IMG/VR virus record: IMGVR_UViG_3300020400_000534
Coordinates: 1-29,656 of that record
Source of the DNA: a virus
DNA: 29,656 nucleotides
Reading direction: 5' to 3' (one strand)
Of this stretch, positions 6,378 to 14,778 are shown piece by piece. Below the pieces are notes generated by a model. The model made no database searches, was not told where the DNA came from, and saw only the letters and a list, made by a program, of their open reading frames with translations. The position numbers and the translations under genes are program-made. Within the stretch, counting starts at the first letter, position 1. The number at the start of each line of letters is the position of its first letter.

Positions 6378-8726
6378 TTAAATTGCACAGGCATCGCAAT
6401 CAGCACCGTCCTGATCACTTAACTTGTCGATTTCTTGTTTATTAATAATAACAGCTTGTTCCTTTGTTGCCAAAGAATCATTTTCCAAGTCTGTCATATC
6501 TTCTGATTTAAAGTCATACGTATTTTGATAGTATGACGTTTTCCATCCATATTTATACGTATTCAAGAAATCCGTAATGATTGTACTCATAGGAACTTCA
6601 TTGTTTTCGTATTGGGTAGGATTATACGACCAATTACCCGAAATTGCTTGATCAAAGAACTTCTGCATAGCCGCAATAACTTTAATATAGCCTTCATTTC
6701 CTGGCATATCCCAAAGTAATGTGTAATCATTTTTTAGTGTTTTATATTGAGGAACAATTTGTTTTAGTGGACCTTTTTTACTTTTCTTAACTGATAGTAA
6801 TGCTCTTGGTGGTTCAATACCATTTGTTTCATTACTAACAACGGAAGAACTTTCCGATGGCATTTGTGCTGACAATGTAGAATGTCTCATACCATATTTT
6901 GATACTTCACTTTTTAGCCAATCCCAGTCGTAATTTAATTTTGTTGGACAGAATTCATCTATCTCTGTTTTATAAGTATCAATTGGCATAATGCCTTTTG
7001 CATATTTTGTTCTGTGGAATAACTCACACTTGCCTTTTTCTTTTGCAAGGTTCATTGATGCTTTAACTAGATAAAACTGAAATGCTTCTGATAATTCATG
7101 TACATACTTAACTGCATTTTTGTGATGATACTTAACACCTTTTTTTGCTAAAAAGTGTGCAAGTCCAATATAGCCAATTCCTAATGAACGTCTAGCTTTT
7201 GTAGATACTTCAGCCGCTTTCACAGGATATTGCTGATAGTCAATAATTTCATCTAATGCTCTTACAGCCAGATCACATAAGTTTTCTAAATTATCAAGTT
7301 CATTTAATGTACCGACATTAATGGCGGAAAGAATACAAAGTGCAATCTCACCATCCTGATCATCAATATGTTGAATAGGTTTTGTTGGTAATGTAATTTC
7401 TTGACATAAGTTTGACATATTTACTTGATCTTGAAATGAACTATGTGTGTTTGCATGATCAATATTCATAATATAGATACGTCCTGTTTCTGCTCTTTCT
7501 CTTAACATACTGTTAATCAAAGTTCTAGCATTAACTTGTTTCTGTGGAATATCACCATCATCTTCATATTTTTTGTAAAGTTTATCAAATTCTTCAGTAC
7601 CCATAGCATCGTACAAGCCTGGAACATCATGCGGAGAGAAAAGAGTTATATGACTGTTTTTAAGATATCTTTCATAAAAGATTTTACTCATTGCAATCGA
7701 ATAATCTAATTTTCTTACTCTGTTATCTTCTGTACCTTTGTTATTTTTTAATACAAGAATGTCTTCAATCTCTTGGTGCCAAATAGGGAAATGGACAGTA
7801 GCACAGCCACCACGTACTCCATTTTGTGTACACGATCTTACTGTTGATTCAAACTTCTTTAGAAATGGGACAACACCAGTATGGGCTACTTCGCCACCCC
7901 TAATTTTAGAATTCAATCCTCTAATACGTCCAGCATTGATTCCAATACCTGCTCTTTGAGCCGTATATCTACCAACAGCCATATCACTAGAAAAAATTGA
8001 ATCAAGTGTGTCGTCAACTTCTACAAGTACACAAGATGCAAATTGTCTGATAGGTGTTCTTACACCTGCCATTACTGGAGTAGGAATATTAATTTTAAAT
8101 TGTGAAACAGCGTCGTAGTATTTTTTGATATAATTCATTCTTACATCACGTGGGTACTGAGAAAATAATGTTGCCGCGATCATCATGTACATATATTGCG
8201 GTGTTTCATAAATGTCACCTGTACTTCTATCCTGTACTAGATACTTGTCAACAATTTGTCTGATGCCTGCGTATGTAAAATTCATATCTCTATTATGCTT
8301 AATAAAGTTATCCATTTTTGCAAACTCATCATCAGTATACCATTCTGTGATATTAGGATCGTATACACCACGTTCTATATTTCTTGCAATGAAATATCTC
8401 ATTGGTACGTGATTTTCAACTGGTAGATACTTTCCAAAAACTTGTTTATGTAAAGAAAACAGAAGTAGTCGAGCCGCTACATATTGGTAATTAGGATTAT
8501 CTAAAGTGATTAGATCATTTGCCGATCGAACTAATACTTCTTGTATGGCACTTGTTGTCATGCCGTCAGCAAATTGTAATCCTGAATTCATTTCTACTTG
8601 TGATGATGATACCCCCGATAAGCCATCGCAAGCCGCTTCTGTCATTTTGTGGATTTTTGTAATATTCAACGGTTCTTTGCGACCGTCTCTCTTAACTATC
8701 ATTATATTTTCGTCTGATTTATTCAT
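6378..8726 (-). CDS. nrdA: Ribonucleotide reductase class I, large (catalytic) subunit
   Basis: The alpha subunit begins with an ATP-cone allosteric domain (IMIVKRDGRKEPLNITKIHK and following) as in E. coli NrdA. Catalytic residues are visible: the Cys in RQFASCVLVE, the NLCQE triad (Asn, thiyl-radical Cys, Glu), the resolving Cys in LCILSAINVG, and a C-terminal redox pair in CDACAI. That pair is CxxC rather than the CxxxxC of E. coli. Start: ATG 8726 has AGGA 8 nt upstream; ATG 8732 is too close to it. TTG 8777 also has AAGGA 9 nt upstream and would add 17 residues beyond the family N-terminus. nrdB follows immediately, and a TTGACA promoter lies upstream. It supplies dNTPs for phage replication. 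Confidence 0.95.
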   Translation of the reverse strand: MNKSDENIMIVKRDGRKEPLNITKIHKMTEAACDGLSGVSSSQVEMNSGLQFADGMTTSAIQEVLVRSANDLITLDNPNYQYVAARLLLFSLHKQVFGKYLPVENHVPMRYFIARNIERGVYDPNITEWYTDDEFAKMDNFIKHNRDMNFTYAGIRQIVDKYLVQDRSTGDIYETPQYMYMMIAATLFSQYPRDVRMNYIKKYYDAVSQFKINIPTPVMAGVRTPIRQFASCVLVEVDDTLDSIFSSDMAVGRYTAQRAGIGINAGRIRGLNSKIRGGEVAHTGVVPFLKKFESTVRSCTQNGVRGGCATVHFPIWHQEIEDILVLKNNKGTEDNRVRKLDYSIAMSKIFYERYLKNSHITLFSPHDVPGLYDAMGTEEFDKLYKKYEDDGDIPQKQVNARTLINSMLRERAETGRIYIMNIDHANTHSSFQDQVNMSNLCQEITLPTKPIQHIDDQDGEIALCILSAINVGTLNELDNLENLCDLAVRALDEIIDYQQYPVKAAEVSTKARRSLGIGYIGLAHFLAKKGVKYHHKNAVKYVHELSEAFQFYLVKASMNLAKEKGKCELFHRTKYAKGIMPIDTYKTEIDEFCPTKLNYDWDWLKSEVSKYGMRHSTLSAQMPSESSSVVSNETNGIEPPRALLSVKKSKKGPLKQIVPQYKTLKNDYTLLWDMPGNEGYIKVIAAMQKFFDQAISGNWSYNPTQYENNEVPMSTIITDFLNTYKYGWKTSYYQNTYDFKSEDMTDLENDSLATKEQAVIINKQEIDKLSDQDGADCDACAI

Positions 8727-8798
8727 TGTCATTTTCCTACTACTATTATTCTCTGTTTCTAATTCTATTCTAGCCAAGATATTTAATCCTTACTCTAT

Positions 8799-8828
8799 AA
8801 CAATAAAATATTGTTTAAAGTTTGTCAA
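8799..8828 (-). promoter_or_regulatory. Promoter of the nrdA-nrdB operon with embedded inverted repeat
   Basis: Perfect TTGACA (8828-8823), 17-nt spacer, TATTGT (8805-8800). A 7-bp inverted repeat AACAATA-TTT-TATTGTT (8799-8815) covers the end of the spacer and the -10 box, a suitable site for a regulator. The region 8829-8891 toward the tail-fibre gene holds only weak hairpins. Confidence 0.6.
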
Positions 8829-8891
8829 CAAAAATCATATAACAAAAACGAAAAAATTTCCACACCAGTGTATAGCCTGTTGATAGGTATA

Positions 8892-10661
8892 CTATAAGTT
8901 GTATGAAATCCAACGAGATACTTTGTATTTTACAGAAATATCTTCGCCAGTTGATGCATCGCTAGTATTATTAGCGGTTACAACAATTTTTCCTGAAGTA
9001 ACGGAAGGGGTATTAAATGTAAGTGTTGTTGCAGTAGGACCTGCTTCAACATAATCATCTCTTATTTTTGCAACGCCAAGCGATGTGGTTACAATTACTA
9101 ATCTTCCTGCTCTCACTTTTTCTGTTGACCCACCTGTTTGACCTTGGTGTGCTGAATAGTCAACATACAAAACATTTGACTCGGTAATATCTTCTGATAC
9201 TACTGTGACATTGTTTGTTCCTTTTGTTATTGTCGCTTCATTTAGTTCTGTTAGTAAAACATTTGTTGACGCGGCTGGTAGTGTGTCTTCTGTGAATATA
9301 AGTGCATTTGATTTTACAAACGCAAACTCTTTTGTTCCTTTCACATTACCAACAAATTGCACCATGTCTGATGCCTGTGTTGGTGTGTCTAAATCTATTG
9401 TTAATCCTGAATCAACTATTACATTAGGTGTTGATCCACCTCTTAAATTAAGAGAACCTGGATATCCTAGTAATGATCCAAACGTATCACCTTGTGCTGG
9501 ATTAAATGATGCATTGCCAGATGGTCTAGACATTGCTTCAATTGAATCTATTCCAGTTGGTTGTGTCTTTAACATTGATGACCATTCATCAGAATACAAT
9601 GTTGATGCACCTGATCCATAATCAACAAAACCAACACCTGTAGTGAAATCTACAAATAATCTGTTTCTATCTTCTGCTAATGGTGTAAAGACTGCATTTG
9701 ATATTGTTGCTAAACCGGTTGTGGTATTTGTTACTGTTTCATTAATACCACCTTGTGAAAACTGTATCGAACTTGTTACTGTTATTGTTACAGTATCTCC
9801 TGTTGTAGCTGTTTGTGGTTCAATTGATTCAACAATACCGGTAGCACCTGATGTTCCGCCAGTGACAGTATTACCTGCTTGAAAGGCTGGTGCACCACCT
9901 GGTATAGTAGAACCACCTATGATACCTGTAAGCTGACCTTTTCCTGAGTAACCACTAGTATCACCAAATTTCAAACTTACTGAGTTTGTGCCTGTATCTC
10001 TATTCCAAAGATACCCAGTATCTGCTTGTGAAGTTTGTGCAATTCTGTTTACAATATCAGTTGCTACTTCTGACAATGTCCATGGTACAATAATAATTTT
10101 TGAGCCGGCCTCTGGTGCTGAATTAAGTGCTATCGTGAAATTTTGATTTGCATTGTGTTGAGTTACAGTAAACCCATTTGCACCTGAATCGTCTGGTATT
10201 AATTTTGTAGGTTTACCAAATACAAACTTTGTAACTGAATAAAATTCAGATGTAAAACTATCTTTACCTGCAACATCATTTACGCCTACTACTCTATATG
10301 GATTAGTAAGTTTAACTCCTGTTGCTTTATCTGTTGTTGTTACTGCTAATGTACTTGTATTTGATAGTATTTGTTTACCTGTTAGTGTATCTGAATCTTG
10401 ATTAACACCGTCGCCATCTAAAACTACAATATTTCTAAGTTTAAAAAATAAAAGATTACCATCAATTATACTTTGTACATTATTCTGTGCATCTGGGAAG
10501 TTTTTTACTTGTACTTTAGATGCTAAACCTGATTGGTTTCCTACACCTACAAATACTTCTCTTGTGTCTAATGCTACACCAATTTCACCTTCTGCAAGTG
10601 GTTGTGGTAAATTAGCTCTTAAACCTCTTCTATTTTTTAATCTTACAAATTTGATTGCCAC
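8892..10661 (-). CDS. Tail-fibre/appendage-like structural protein
   Basis: This 589-aa protein starts at GTG 10661, with GGAG 7 nt upstream. The N-terminus has the motif LPQPLAEGEIGVALDTREVFVGVGN, which resembles the 'AEGEIAVDTDTKxLxVGDG' N-terminal segment of phage fibre and tropism-determinant proteins that attaches to the tail. The rest is rich in Thr, Ser, Gly, Val and Asn with short alternating strands, typical of trimeric beta-structured fibres. Examples are GNTVTGGTSGATGIVESIEP and a TTLTFNTPSVTSGKIVVTAN tail. No enzymatic motif is seen. A perfect TATAAATA late promoter lies just upstream. Likely role: virion fibre or host-recognition component; receptor unknown. Confidence 0.75.
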   Translation of the reverse strand: MAIKFVRLKNRRGLRANLPQPLAEGEIGVALDTREVFVGVGNQSGLASKVQVKNFPDAQNNVQSIIDGNLLFFKLRNIVVLDGDGVNQDSDTLTGKQILSNTSTLAVTTTDKATGVKLTNPYRVVGVNDVAGKDSFTSEFYSVTKFVFGKPTKLIPDDSGANGFTVTQHNANQNFTIALNSAPEAGSKIIIVPWTLSEVATDIVNRIAQTSQADTGYLWNRDTGTNSVSLKFGDTSGYSGKGQLTGIIGGSTIPGGAPAFQAGNTVTGGTSGATGIVESIEPQTATTGDTVTITVTSSIQFSQGGINETVTNTTTGLATISNAVFTPLAEDRNRLFVDFTTGVGFVDYGSGASTLYSDEWSSMLKTQPTGIDSIEAMSRPSGNASFNPAQGDTFGSLLGYPGSLNLRGGSTPNVIVDSGLTIDLDTPTQASDMVQFVGNVKGTKEFAFVKSNALIFTEDTLPAASTNVLLTELNEATITKGTNNVTVVSEDITESNVLYVDYSAHQGQTGGSTEKVRAGRLVIVTTSLGVAKIRDDYVEAGPTATTLTFNTPSVTSGKIVVTANNTSDASTGEDISVKYKVSRWISYNL

Positions 10662-10673
10662 GTGAATACTCCA

Positions 10674-11363
10674 TTAACTAGTAGTATTTATAATTTTATA
10701 ATATTCTTCCACCTTGTCTAGCCATAAGTCTATATACTTTTCAAACTCGGCACCCTGTATAAGAAACTCTTGATATTTATTATCGTGGGTTATAATAAAA
10801 ATTAATCCAGCATTTATACTAGATCCATACATTTCATTGTGTGCTAGGGCATAAGCGGCACATTGCATAAAGTAATCATCAATCCATTCTCTTTTCTTGA
10901 ATTTTCTAGAAGTTTTAAAATCACCAATTACAGGAGTACCTTTGTATTGACAAATTAAATCGGCTGTACCTGCATATAATCCTGGAAACATCAATGGTTG
11001 CTCAATACCCCAGATTTCATCAACATTGGACATACCTTTTTCAATAATAGTGTCACTTAATTGTTTTGCTTGTACGCGAACTTGATTAGTTCCACCTGGC
11101 CTTTCTGTTCCTTCAATGTAACATTCTAAATGTTGGTGCATCAAAGAACCTAAACTGGCCGCTTCTGTTACAATACGTTGTGCTTCAACTTTGCCTACTC
11201 TTCTTTTCCACTCATTAAGTGCTGTCATATCTTTGGTCATACCAAGAATAGTTGTTACTGAGGGGAGTGCCTGAGCTGTGTTTGAATCTATATAATGACG
11301 TTTGCCATCTATAACTTTACGGGCAAGTTTTTTGTATTCGTACTTTGGATTTAATAATGACAA
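10674..11363 (-). CDS. PD-(D/E)XK (RecB/MGME1-like) exonuclease
   Basis: This 229-aa protein has the elements of the RecB-type nuclease fold: H76 in GSLMHQHLE, D135 in GTADLI, D148 and K150 in IGDFKTSRK, and Q167 in MQCAAYALAHNE. These give the H...GxxD...DxK...QxxxY metal-dependent active site. Homologues in marine T4-like phages are usually annotated as mitochondrial genome maintenance exonuclease-like. It probably trims or degrades DNA ends during recombination, host-DNA breakdown or packaging. It starts at ATG 11363, 12 nt after the upstream gene. The N-terminus has a PSVTTILGMT segment common to the family. Confidence 0.85.
   Translation of the reverse strand: MSLLNPKYEYKKLARKVIDGKRHYIDSNTAQALPSVTTILGMTKDMTALNEWKRRVGKVEAQRIVTEAASLGSLMHQHLECYIEGTERPGGTNQVRVQAKQLSDTIIEKGMSNVDEIWGIEQPLMFPGLYAGTADLICQYKGTPVIGDFKTSRKFKKREWIDDYFMQCAAYALAHNEMYGSSINAGLIFIITHDNKYQEFLIQGAEFEKYIDLWLDKVEEYYKIINTTS
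10685..10692 (-). promoter_or_regulatory. T4-type late promoter for tail-fibre gene
   Basis: Minus-strand TATAAATA is an exact match to the T4 late promoter octamer. It lies at the 3' end of the upstream nuclease gene and 24 nt before the GTG start, a spacing that fits a short 5' leader with the GGAG site. Confidence 0.65.
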
Positions 11364-11375
11364 ATTGACTTCCTA

Positions 11376-11819
11376 TTAAGAACTTAGATTTTTGGCGCCA
11401 AAATCGGTCATGTAGTCTTTGCCTTTGTCTTGAATATCTTTGACGCCTTTTCTCATTGCGTCGACTACATCAACACCAGGAGTATCTTTTTTCATCTTGG
11501 TGTTTGCTTTTTTGGCTAATGTGTTTACTTTCTTCATGTTCTTAATAGTAGCATCTTTTGAGTACTTTGTCAAACCTGGATTTAAAGATTTTAGAGTTAT
11601 ATTTCCATTTGGATCAATTCTATCAATTTCTTGAAAATCTTTGGCGTAAGAGGCAAAGTTACTTGGGGTAAAACCTTTGTTAGTTTGTGCATTTAGAAAT
11701 CTAACAAATTCTTCAGTTGAAAATTCACTGCCTTTTTTTGATTGAAAAATTTTTAACGCACCTTCTATTGATGCGACTAGTTTTGGATCTCTTTGCGATA
11801 CTAACTCGAAAAGTTTCAT
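11376..11819 (-). CDS. Hypothetical protein with MKLFE N-terminus
   Basis: This 147-aa protein starts at ATG 11819, overlapping the previous stop by one base (TAATG). The N-terminal MKLFELVSQ shares the MK(L/I)xE opening with three other proteins of this region. The body is Lys-rich and helical, with a SEFSTEEFVRFLNAQTNKG segment, and the C-terminal half (KNMKKVNTLAKKANTKMKKD) is strongly basic. No enzymatic motif is recognised. It belongs to the late-type run 17711-10674; a virion or prohead protein is plausible but unproven. Confidence 0.7.
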   Translation of the reverse strand: MKLFELVSQRDPKLVASIEGALKIFQSKKGSEFSTEEFVRFLNAQTNKGFTPSNFASYAKDFQEIDRIDPNGNITLKSLNPGLTKYSKDATIKNMKKVNTLAKKANTKMKKDTPGVDVVDAMRKGVKDIQDKGKDYMTDFGAKNLSS

Positions 11820-12871
11820 TACGACTTCATCTTTCTGCCTAGCGGGTCATCAGTTGGACCACTAGCAGAATCATCGCCGCCTGTTGGATCTTCCGCTGGT
11901 GTGTCATCTAGCGGATCCGGTAAATCAGTTTGTGGTTCATCAGTTGCCATATCACCTGTTGGCATATCACCCATATCTTGCATTGGTGCTTCACCTTGAA
12001 CTCCAAGTACTGCATTATTCACTGTTTCTTTTGCTTGTTTAATTTGATCTAGTAATGGAGCAATAGCACCATCTACGTTAGCTTTGAATTGAGCGGCTTG
12101 ATCTGCGCCAAACTCATAAACCATTTGATCAACAATGGCACTCAATCTTTCATTTTGTAATTCTGACAATTCAGCTACCATGTCTTGTAGTTCATCGACA
12201 AGCGATCTTGCCGCTAGTACTGTTTCTGCTTTTTCTAAATCTTGTTCAATTAAATGTTTTAAATCTGTATAAATTGTTTTTTCAGCTAATGATTTTCTTA
12301 CTTCCATGACTTTTTTGTTTAGTGATTCAATTTTTGCCATCTTAGTTGATGACATTGGTTTTTTCATTGCTTCTTTAATTCTGTTTTCAAAAGCTCTCAT
12401 TTCTTTCATTTTATCTGCTGGGCTCATTGGCTTGGAAGATACTGCCATTCCGCCTGCTGTTGTTGTTTCCATAGGTGCTCCCATTGGTTTCATTGCCACT
12501 ACTGCTGGTTGTTCTTCTTTGTCAGAACCACATGATTCACAACCGCAATCGCCTTCGCAATCATCATCGCAACCGCAATCACTTTCTGTGTCTTGCATAT
12601 TATCCATGTCGTCCATTGGAAGTGCTTTGATCATTAATACTACTGCTTCTGATAATAGTAAATTTGCTGTGTATCTAGCATCTTTGTGATATGTGTTAAA
12701 AGGTAACGAAGCAATAATTGATTCTCTTCTTACTTGAAGATCAGCTTTTAATTGTTCTAATTTTTGAGCGTCTTTAAGATCATAAGGAGTAAAACCGTAG
12801 TTCTTTGTTAAGGTTTCTACTACCTTATCTCTAGCCATTGCAGGTGTTTTGTTAAATTCTGTAAGTTTCAT
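11819..12871 (-). CDS. Hypothetical protein with MKLTE N-terminus and acidic cysteine-rich patch
   Basis: This 350-aa protein has three parts. The N-terminal ~90 residues are helical and begin MKLTEFNKT. An acidic patch at residues 97-120 (SDCGCDDDCEGDCGCESCG) carries six cysteines (99, 101, 105, 109, 111, 114). A long helical, probably coiled-coil region spans about 150-285. The last ~55 residues are Asp/Pro/Gly-rich and disordered. The cysteine patch suggests metal binding or a disulfide cluster, but no family is recognised. A tandem late promoter (12892-12905) precedes it, and the downstream gene overlaps by TAATG. A late structural or assembly protein is the likeliest role. Confidence 0.7.
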   Translation of the reverse strand: MKLTEFNKTPAMARDKVVETLTKNYGFTPYDLKDAQKLEQLKADLQVRRESIIASLPFNTYHKDARYTANLLLSEAVVLMIKALPMDDMDNMQDTESDCGCDDDCEGDCGCESCGSDKEEQPAVVAMKPMGAPMETTTAGGMAVSSKPMSPADKMKEMRAFENRIKEAMKKPMSSTKMAKIESLNKKVMEVRKSLAEKTIYTDLKHLIEQDLEKAETVLAARSLVDELQDMVAELSELQNERLSAIVDQMVYEFGADQAAQFKANVDGAIAPLLDQIKQAKETVNNAVLGVQGEAPMQDMGDMPTGDMATDEPQTDLPDPLDDTPAEDPTGGDDSASGPTDDPLGRKMKS

Positions 12872-12891
12872 ATTGCTACTTTCCTTATCTA

Positions 12892-12905
12892 TATTTATAT
12901 TTATA
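12892..12905 (-). promoter_or_regulatory. Overlapping pair of T4-type late promoters
   Basis: The minus strand carries two overlapping exact TATAAATA octamers (12905-12898 and 12899-12892) 21-34 nt before the ATG at 12871, followed by an AAGGAAA Shine-Dalgarno. Confidence 0.65.
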
Positions 12906-12923
12906 TAAAAAATGTCATTTTTA

Positions 12924-13763
12924 TTAAATACGATTTAACGGCCCACCCCACTTATTATTAATATCATCAAAATAATGATGAATATCGGCTCTGATTTGTC
13001 CTAGCTTGTCAGTGTGATCGTCTAGTCTATTTTCTAAAAATCCTATATCTTGCTCGTTGTCAGTAGCTCTAGCTGTTGCTAGTTTAGATTTTGCTGATCG
13101 TATATCCTGCATTTTTGATAGATATACTGCGTGTTTTTGCAAGAAAAACTCAACATCTCTTTCACGTGTATTTGGGTCACCATATAATTTTGTAACAATA
13201 CAAAATGCAATTTCGTACAATTTTAAGTTTTTTATAATTGTTTTTTGAGTTTTTAAGTTAATAACATCATATGATCTTTCATCATTTTGTGGTGCACCAT
13301 TGTTGATTTTAATCAAATATCCACCTACTCTTACACCAGTTTTAGTACGTTGTGTATCGATAGCTTGATTGAATACTGGATCTGATGAATTGTTAATAAT
13401 TGCTTGAGCAAATGTAGTTTGTGCTTTTTTGTTTTTATTAAATTTTTTAAGATTAGTTGCTGTTTTTTTATTAAGTTTCTTTTCGTTTTTTTGCTTTTGT
13501 CTATGCTCAGTAATTTCTCTTTTACGTGCTTCTTCCATTGCTTGATCTGTTGCATCTACATAAGCATATTGACTAGGAACATCAGGTCCCCATTTTGATA
13601 CTGTATCATAGAATCTACGATGTTCTGTAATTTCTCTAGTAGATAATTTGCTTAATCTATCTTTTAGATCGTCAGAACTACGTTGAGGCTGTTTTACATC
13701 CTCAATTCTACGATCAGGTCTCCTACGTCTACGCAGGAATTTACTTTTTCCGTATTTTGTCAT
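12924..13763 (-). CDS. Hypothetical basic protein with repeated REITEHR motif
   Basis: This 279-aa protein has a very basic N-terminus (SKFLRRRRRPDRR). The heptapeptide REITEHR occurs twice, at residues 43-49 and 82-88. A Lys/Asn-rich linker (KKLNKKTATNLKKFNKNKK) follows, then a folded middle with a GVRVGGYLIKINNG strand pair, and a C-terminal coiled coil (SKLATARATDNEQDIGFLENRL). No known family is recognised. It is likely co-transcribed with the small genes upstream (13785-14778). The arginine tract and position suggest a nucleic-acid-contacting late protein, but this is inference. Confidence 0.65.
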   Translation of the reverse strand: MTKYGKSKFLRRRRRPDRRIEDVKQPQRSSDDLKDRLSKLSTREITEHRRFYDTVSKWGPDVPSQYAYVDATDQAMEEARKREITEHRQKQKNEKKLNKKTATNLKKFNKNKKAQTTFAQAIINNSSDPVFNQAIDTQRTKTGVRVGGYLIKINNGAPQNDERSYDVINLKTQKTIIKNLKLYEIAFCIVTKLYGDPNTRERDVEFFLQKHAVYLSKMQDIRSAKSKLATARATDNEQDIGFLENRLDDHTDKLGQIRADIHHYFDDINNKWGGPLNRI

Positions 13764-13784
13764 ATCTGTTTTCTTTATATTCGT

Positions 13785-14147
13785 TTATGTTTGGCCTTTT
13801 GATTTTGCCTGTTGCATTAACGAAGGTATTATTTGCATAGGATTAATATCTGTTTTTGTTGTCTTTGCCGGCTGAGCTGGTGACTTTGTAGTTACCTGTG
13901 CTTTGTTCGGATTTGTAACATTAACCTCATGCTCTTCACCACTATCGGTTGTTATTTTAAATTTTTGTTCAAGTAGTGCAATGTTGTTTGTATTTAGTGC
14001 TGAAGTTACATCCATGTAATCCTTCAACGTAAATGTTTTTAATTGTTCTTCAATTGTGTCTGTTTCAACAGTTAATACTTTCTTTAAAGAATCTAACAAT
14101 CCTTCATTAACATCAACTGTTCTAATTATATCATCTTTTATAGTCAT
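13785..14147 (-). CDS. Hypothetical acidic/helical protein
   Basis: This 120-aa protein starts at ATG 14147, overlapping the upstream stop by one base (TAATG). The N-terminal ~60 residues are helical and acidic (VDVNEGLLDSLKKVLTVETD), then a short KFKITTDSGEEHEVNVTN strand segment. A Pro/Thr/Lys-rich linker and a final amphipathic NPMQIIPSLMQQAKSKGQT follow. No motif or signal is recognised. It is translationally coupled to the two basic paralogues just upstream, and its acidic character might complement their strong positive charge. Function unknown. Confidence 0.65.
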   Translation of the reverse strand: MTIKDDIIRTVDVNEGLLDSLKKVLTVETDTIEEQLKTFTLKDYMDVTSALNTNNIALLEQKFKITTDSGEEHEVNVTNPNKAQVTTKSPAQPAKTTKTDINPMQIIPSLMQQAKSKGQT

Positions 14148-14431
14148 TATCTTCTTCTATTCATTCTAGCAATAATTCTACTTGCTGGGTTAAATCTTTT
14201 TGTTCTCATTGCTTTTCTAACCATTCTTTTACCTAGTCTTGCTTTTGTCTTCTTTAGAATAAATCTTTTCTTAATGTCTAAAGGTTGTCCGCATACAGAT
14301 GGATTAGCAACAATTCTTCCTTTTTTTCTGCCGTAAGTACATCTGTACTTTTTAACTACCTTTGTACCTTTACGACCAAATATTAGTTTGGCTTCATCTA
14401 AACCAACACTCAAAACATCAGCAACCAACAT
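14147..14431 (-). CDS. Small basic protein, paralogue of the upstream gene (copy 2)
   Basis: This 94-aa protein is strongly basic. Its core KKYRCTYGRKKGRIVANPS, then C..PLDIKKR, matches residues of the upstream protein (KRFRCSSGPRKGRIVADPS, then C..PLDVKRS). The C-terminal arms also correspond (RTKRFNPASRIIARMNRRR versus a TKKYDPMSKRVKRLN segment). This indicates tandem duplication. Two conserved cysteines frame the core and might bind metal or form a disulfide. The N-terminus MLVADVLSVGLDEAK differs from the MKITE start of the copy; it includes LDE-A, which fits the (I/L)xE-A/G cleavage pattern of T4 prohead protease. It is probably a DNA-binding virion or internal protein. Both junctions are TAATG. 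Confidence 0.75.
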   Translation of the reverse strand: MLVADVLSVGLDEAKLIFGRKGTKVVKKYRCTYGRKKGRIVANPSVCGQPLDIKKRFILKKTKARLGKRMVRKAMRTKRFNPASRIIARMNRRR

Positions 14432-14778
14432 TATGTTCTCATGCCTTTTAATGCTGTGTTTAATCTTTTTACTCTTTTTGACATTGGATCATATTTTTTA
14501 GTAATCTGTGCTCTACGTGTCATTCTTGTATTTGACTTTCTTCTTGTTTTTTTCATTCTATATGATCTTTTTACATCTAATGGTTTTGTACAAGTTGATG
14601 GATCTGCAACAATCCTGCCTTTTCTTGGTCCTGAACTACATCTAAATCTTTTCTTGATACCACCTGATTTGCCATGTGCTTGTGACCTTCCATAGATCTG
14701 TTTTAATTCTTGAAGTGTTCCTTCAAAAACTATCTTGCTACTTGGACCAGTAATATCTAAGACTTCTGTAATTTTCAT
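14431..14778 (-). CDS. Small basic protein, paralogue (copy 1), MKITE N-terminus
   Basis: The frame is open from 14847, but I place the start at ATG 14778 (115 aa). It overlaps the upstream stop by one base (TAATG), has AAGG upstream, and gives an MKITEVLDI N-terminus like three other proteins here. The longer N-terminus (MEYGYSVYYITRY) would lie inside the previous gene. The core KRFRCSSGPRKGRIVADPS plus C..PLDVKRS is duplicated in the next gene. The C-terminal half is a Lys/Arg-rich helical arm. Similar small basic proteins occur in marine T4-like phages as unknowns. A DNA-compacting or internal head role is inferred from charge and N-terminus only. Confidence 0.75.
   Translation of the reverse strand: MKITEVLDITGPSSKIVFEGTLQELKQIYGRSQAHGKSGGIKKRFRCSSGPRKGRIVADPSTCTKPLDVKRSYRMKKTRRKSNTRMTRRAQITKKYDPMSKRVKRLNTALKGMRT

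Noticed and set aside
8829-8885. Possible Rho-independent terminator after the nrdA promoter region
   Set aside because: The candidate stems (CAC/GTG and a bulged TATACCT/AGG-TATA) are too short or interrupted, although a T-run follows on the minus strand.
12905-12925. AAAAATGACATTTTTT hairpin as terminator
   Set aside because: All A-T stem with a tiny loop; AT-rich background explains it.
13331-13555. Minus-strand 74-aa lysine/glutamine-rich frame
   Set aside because: It is an alternate frame inside the 279-aa basic protein; its composition reflects AT-rich frame-shifted codons.
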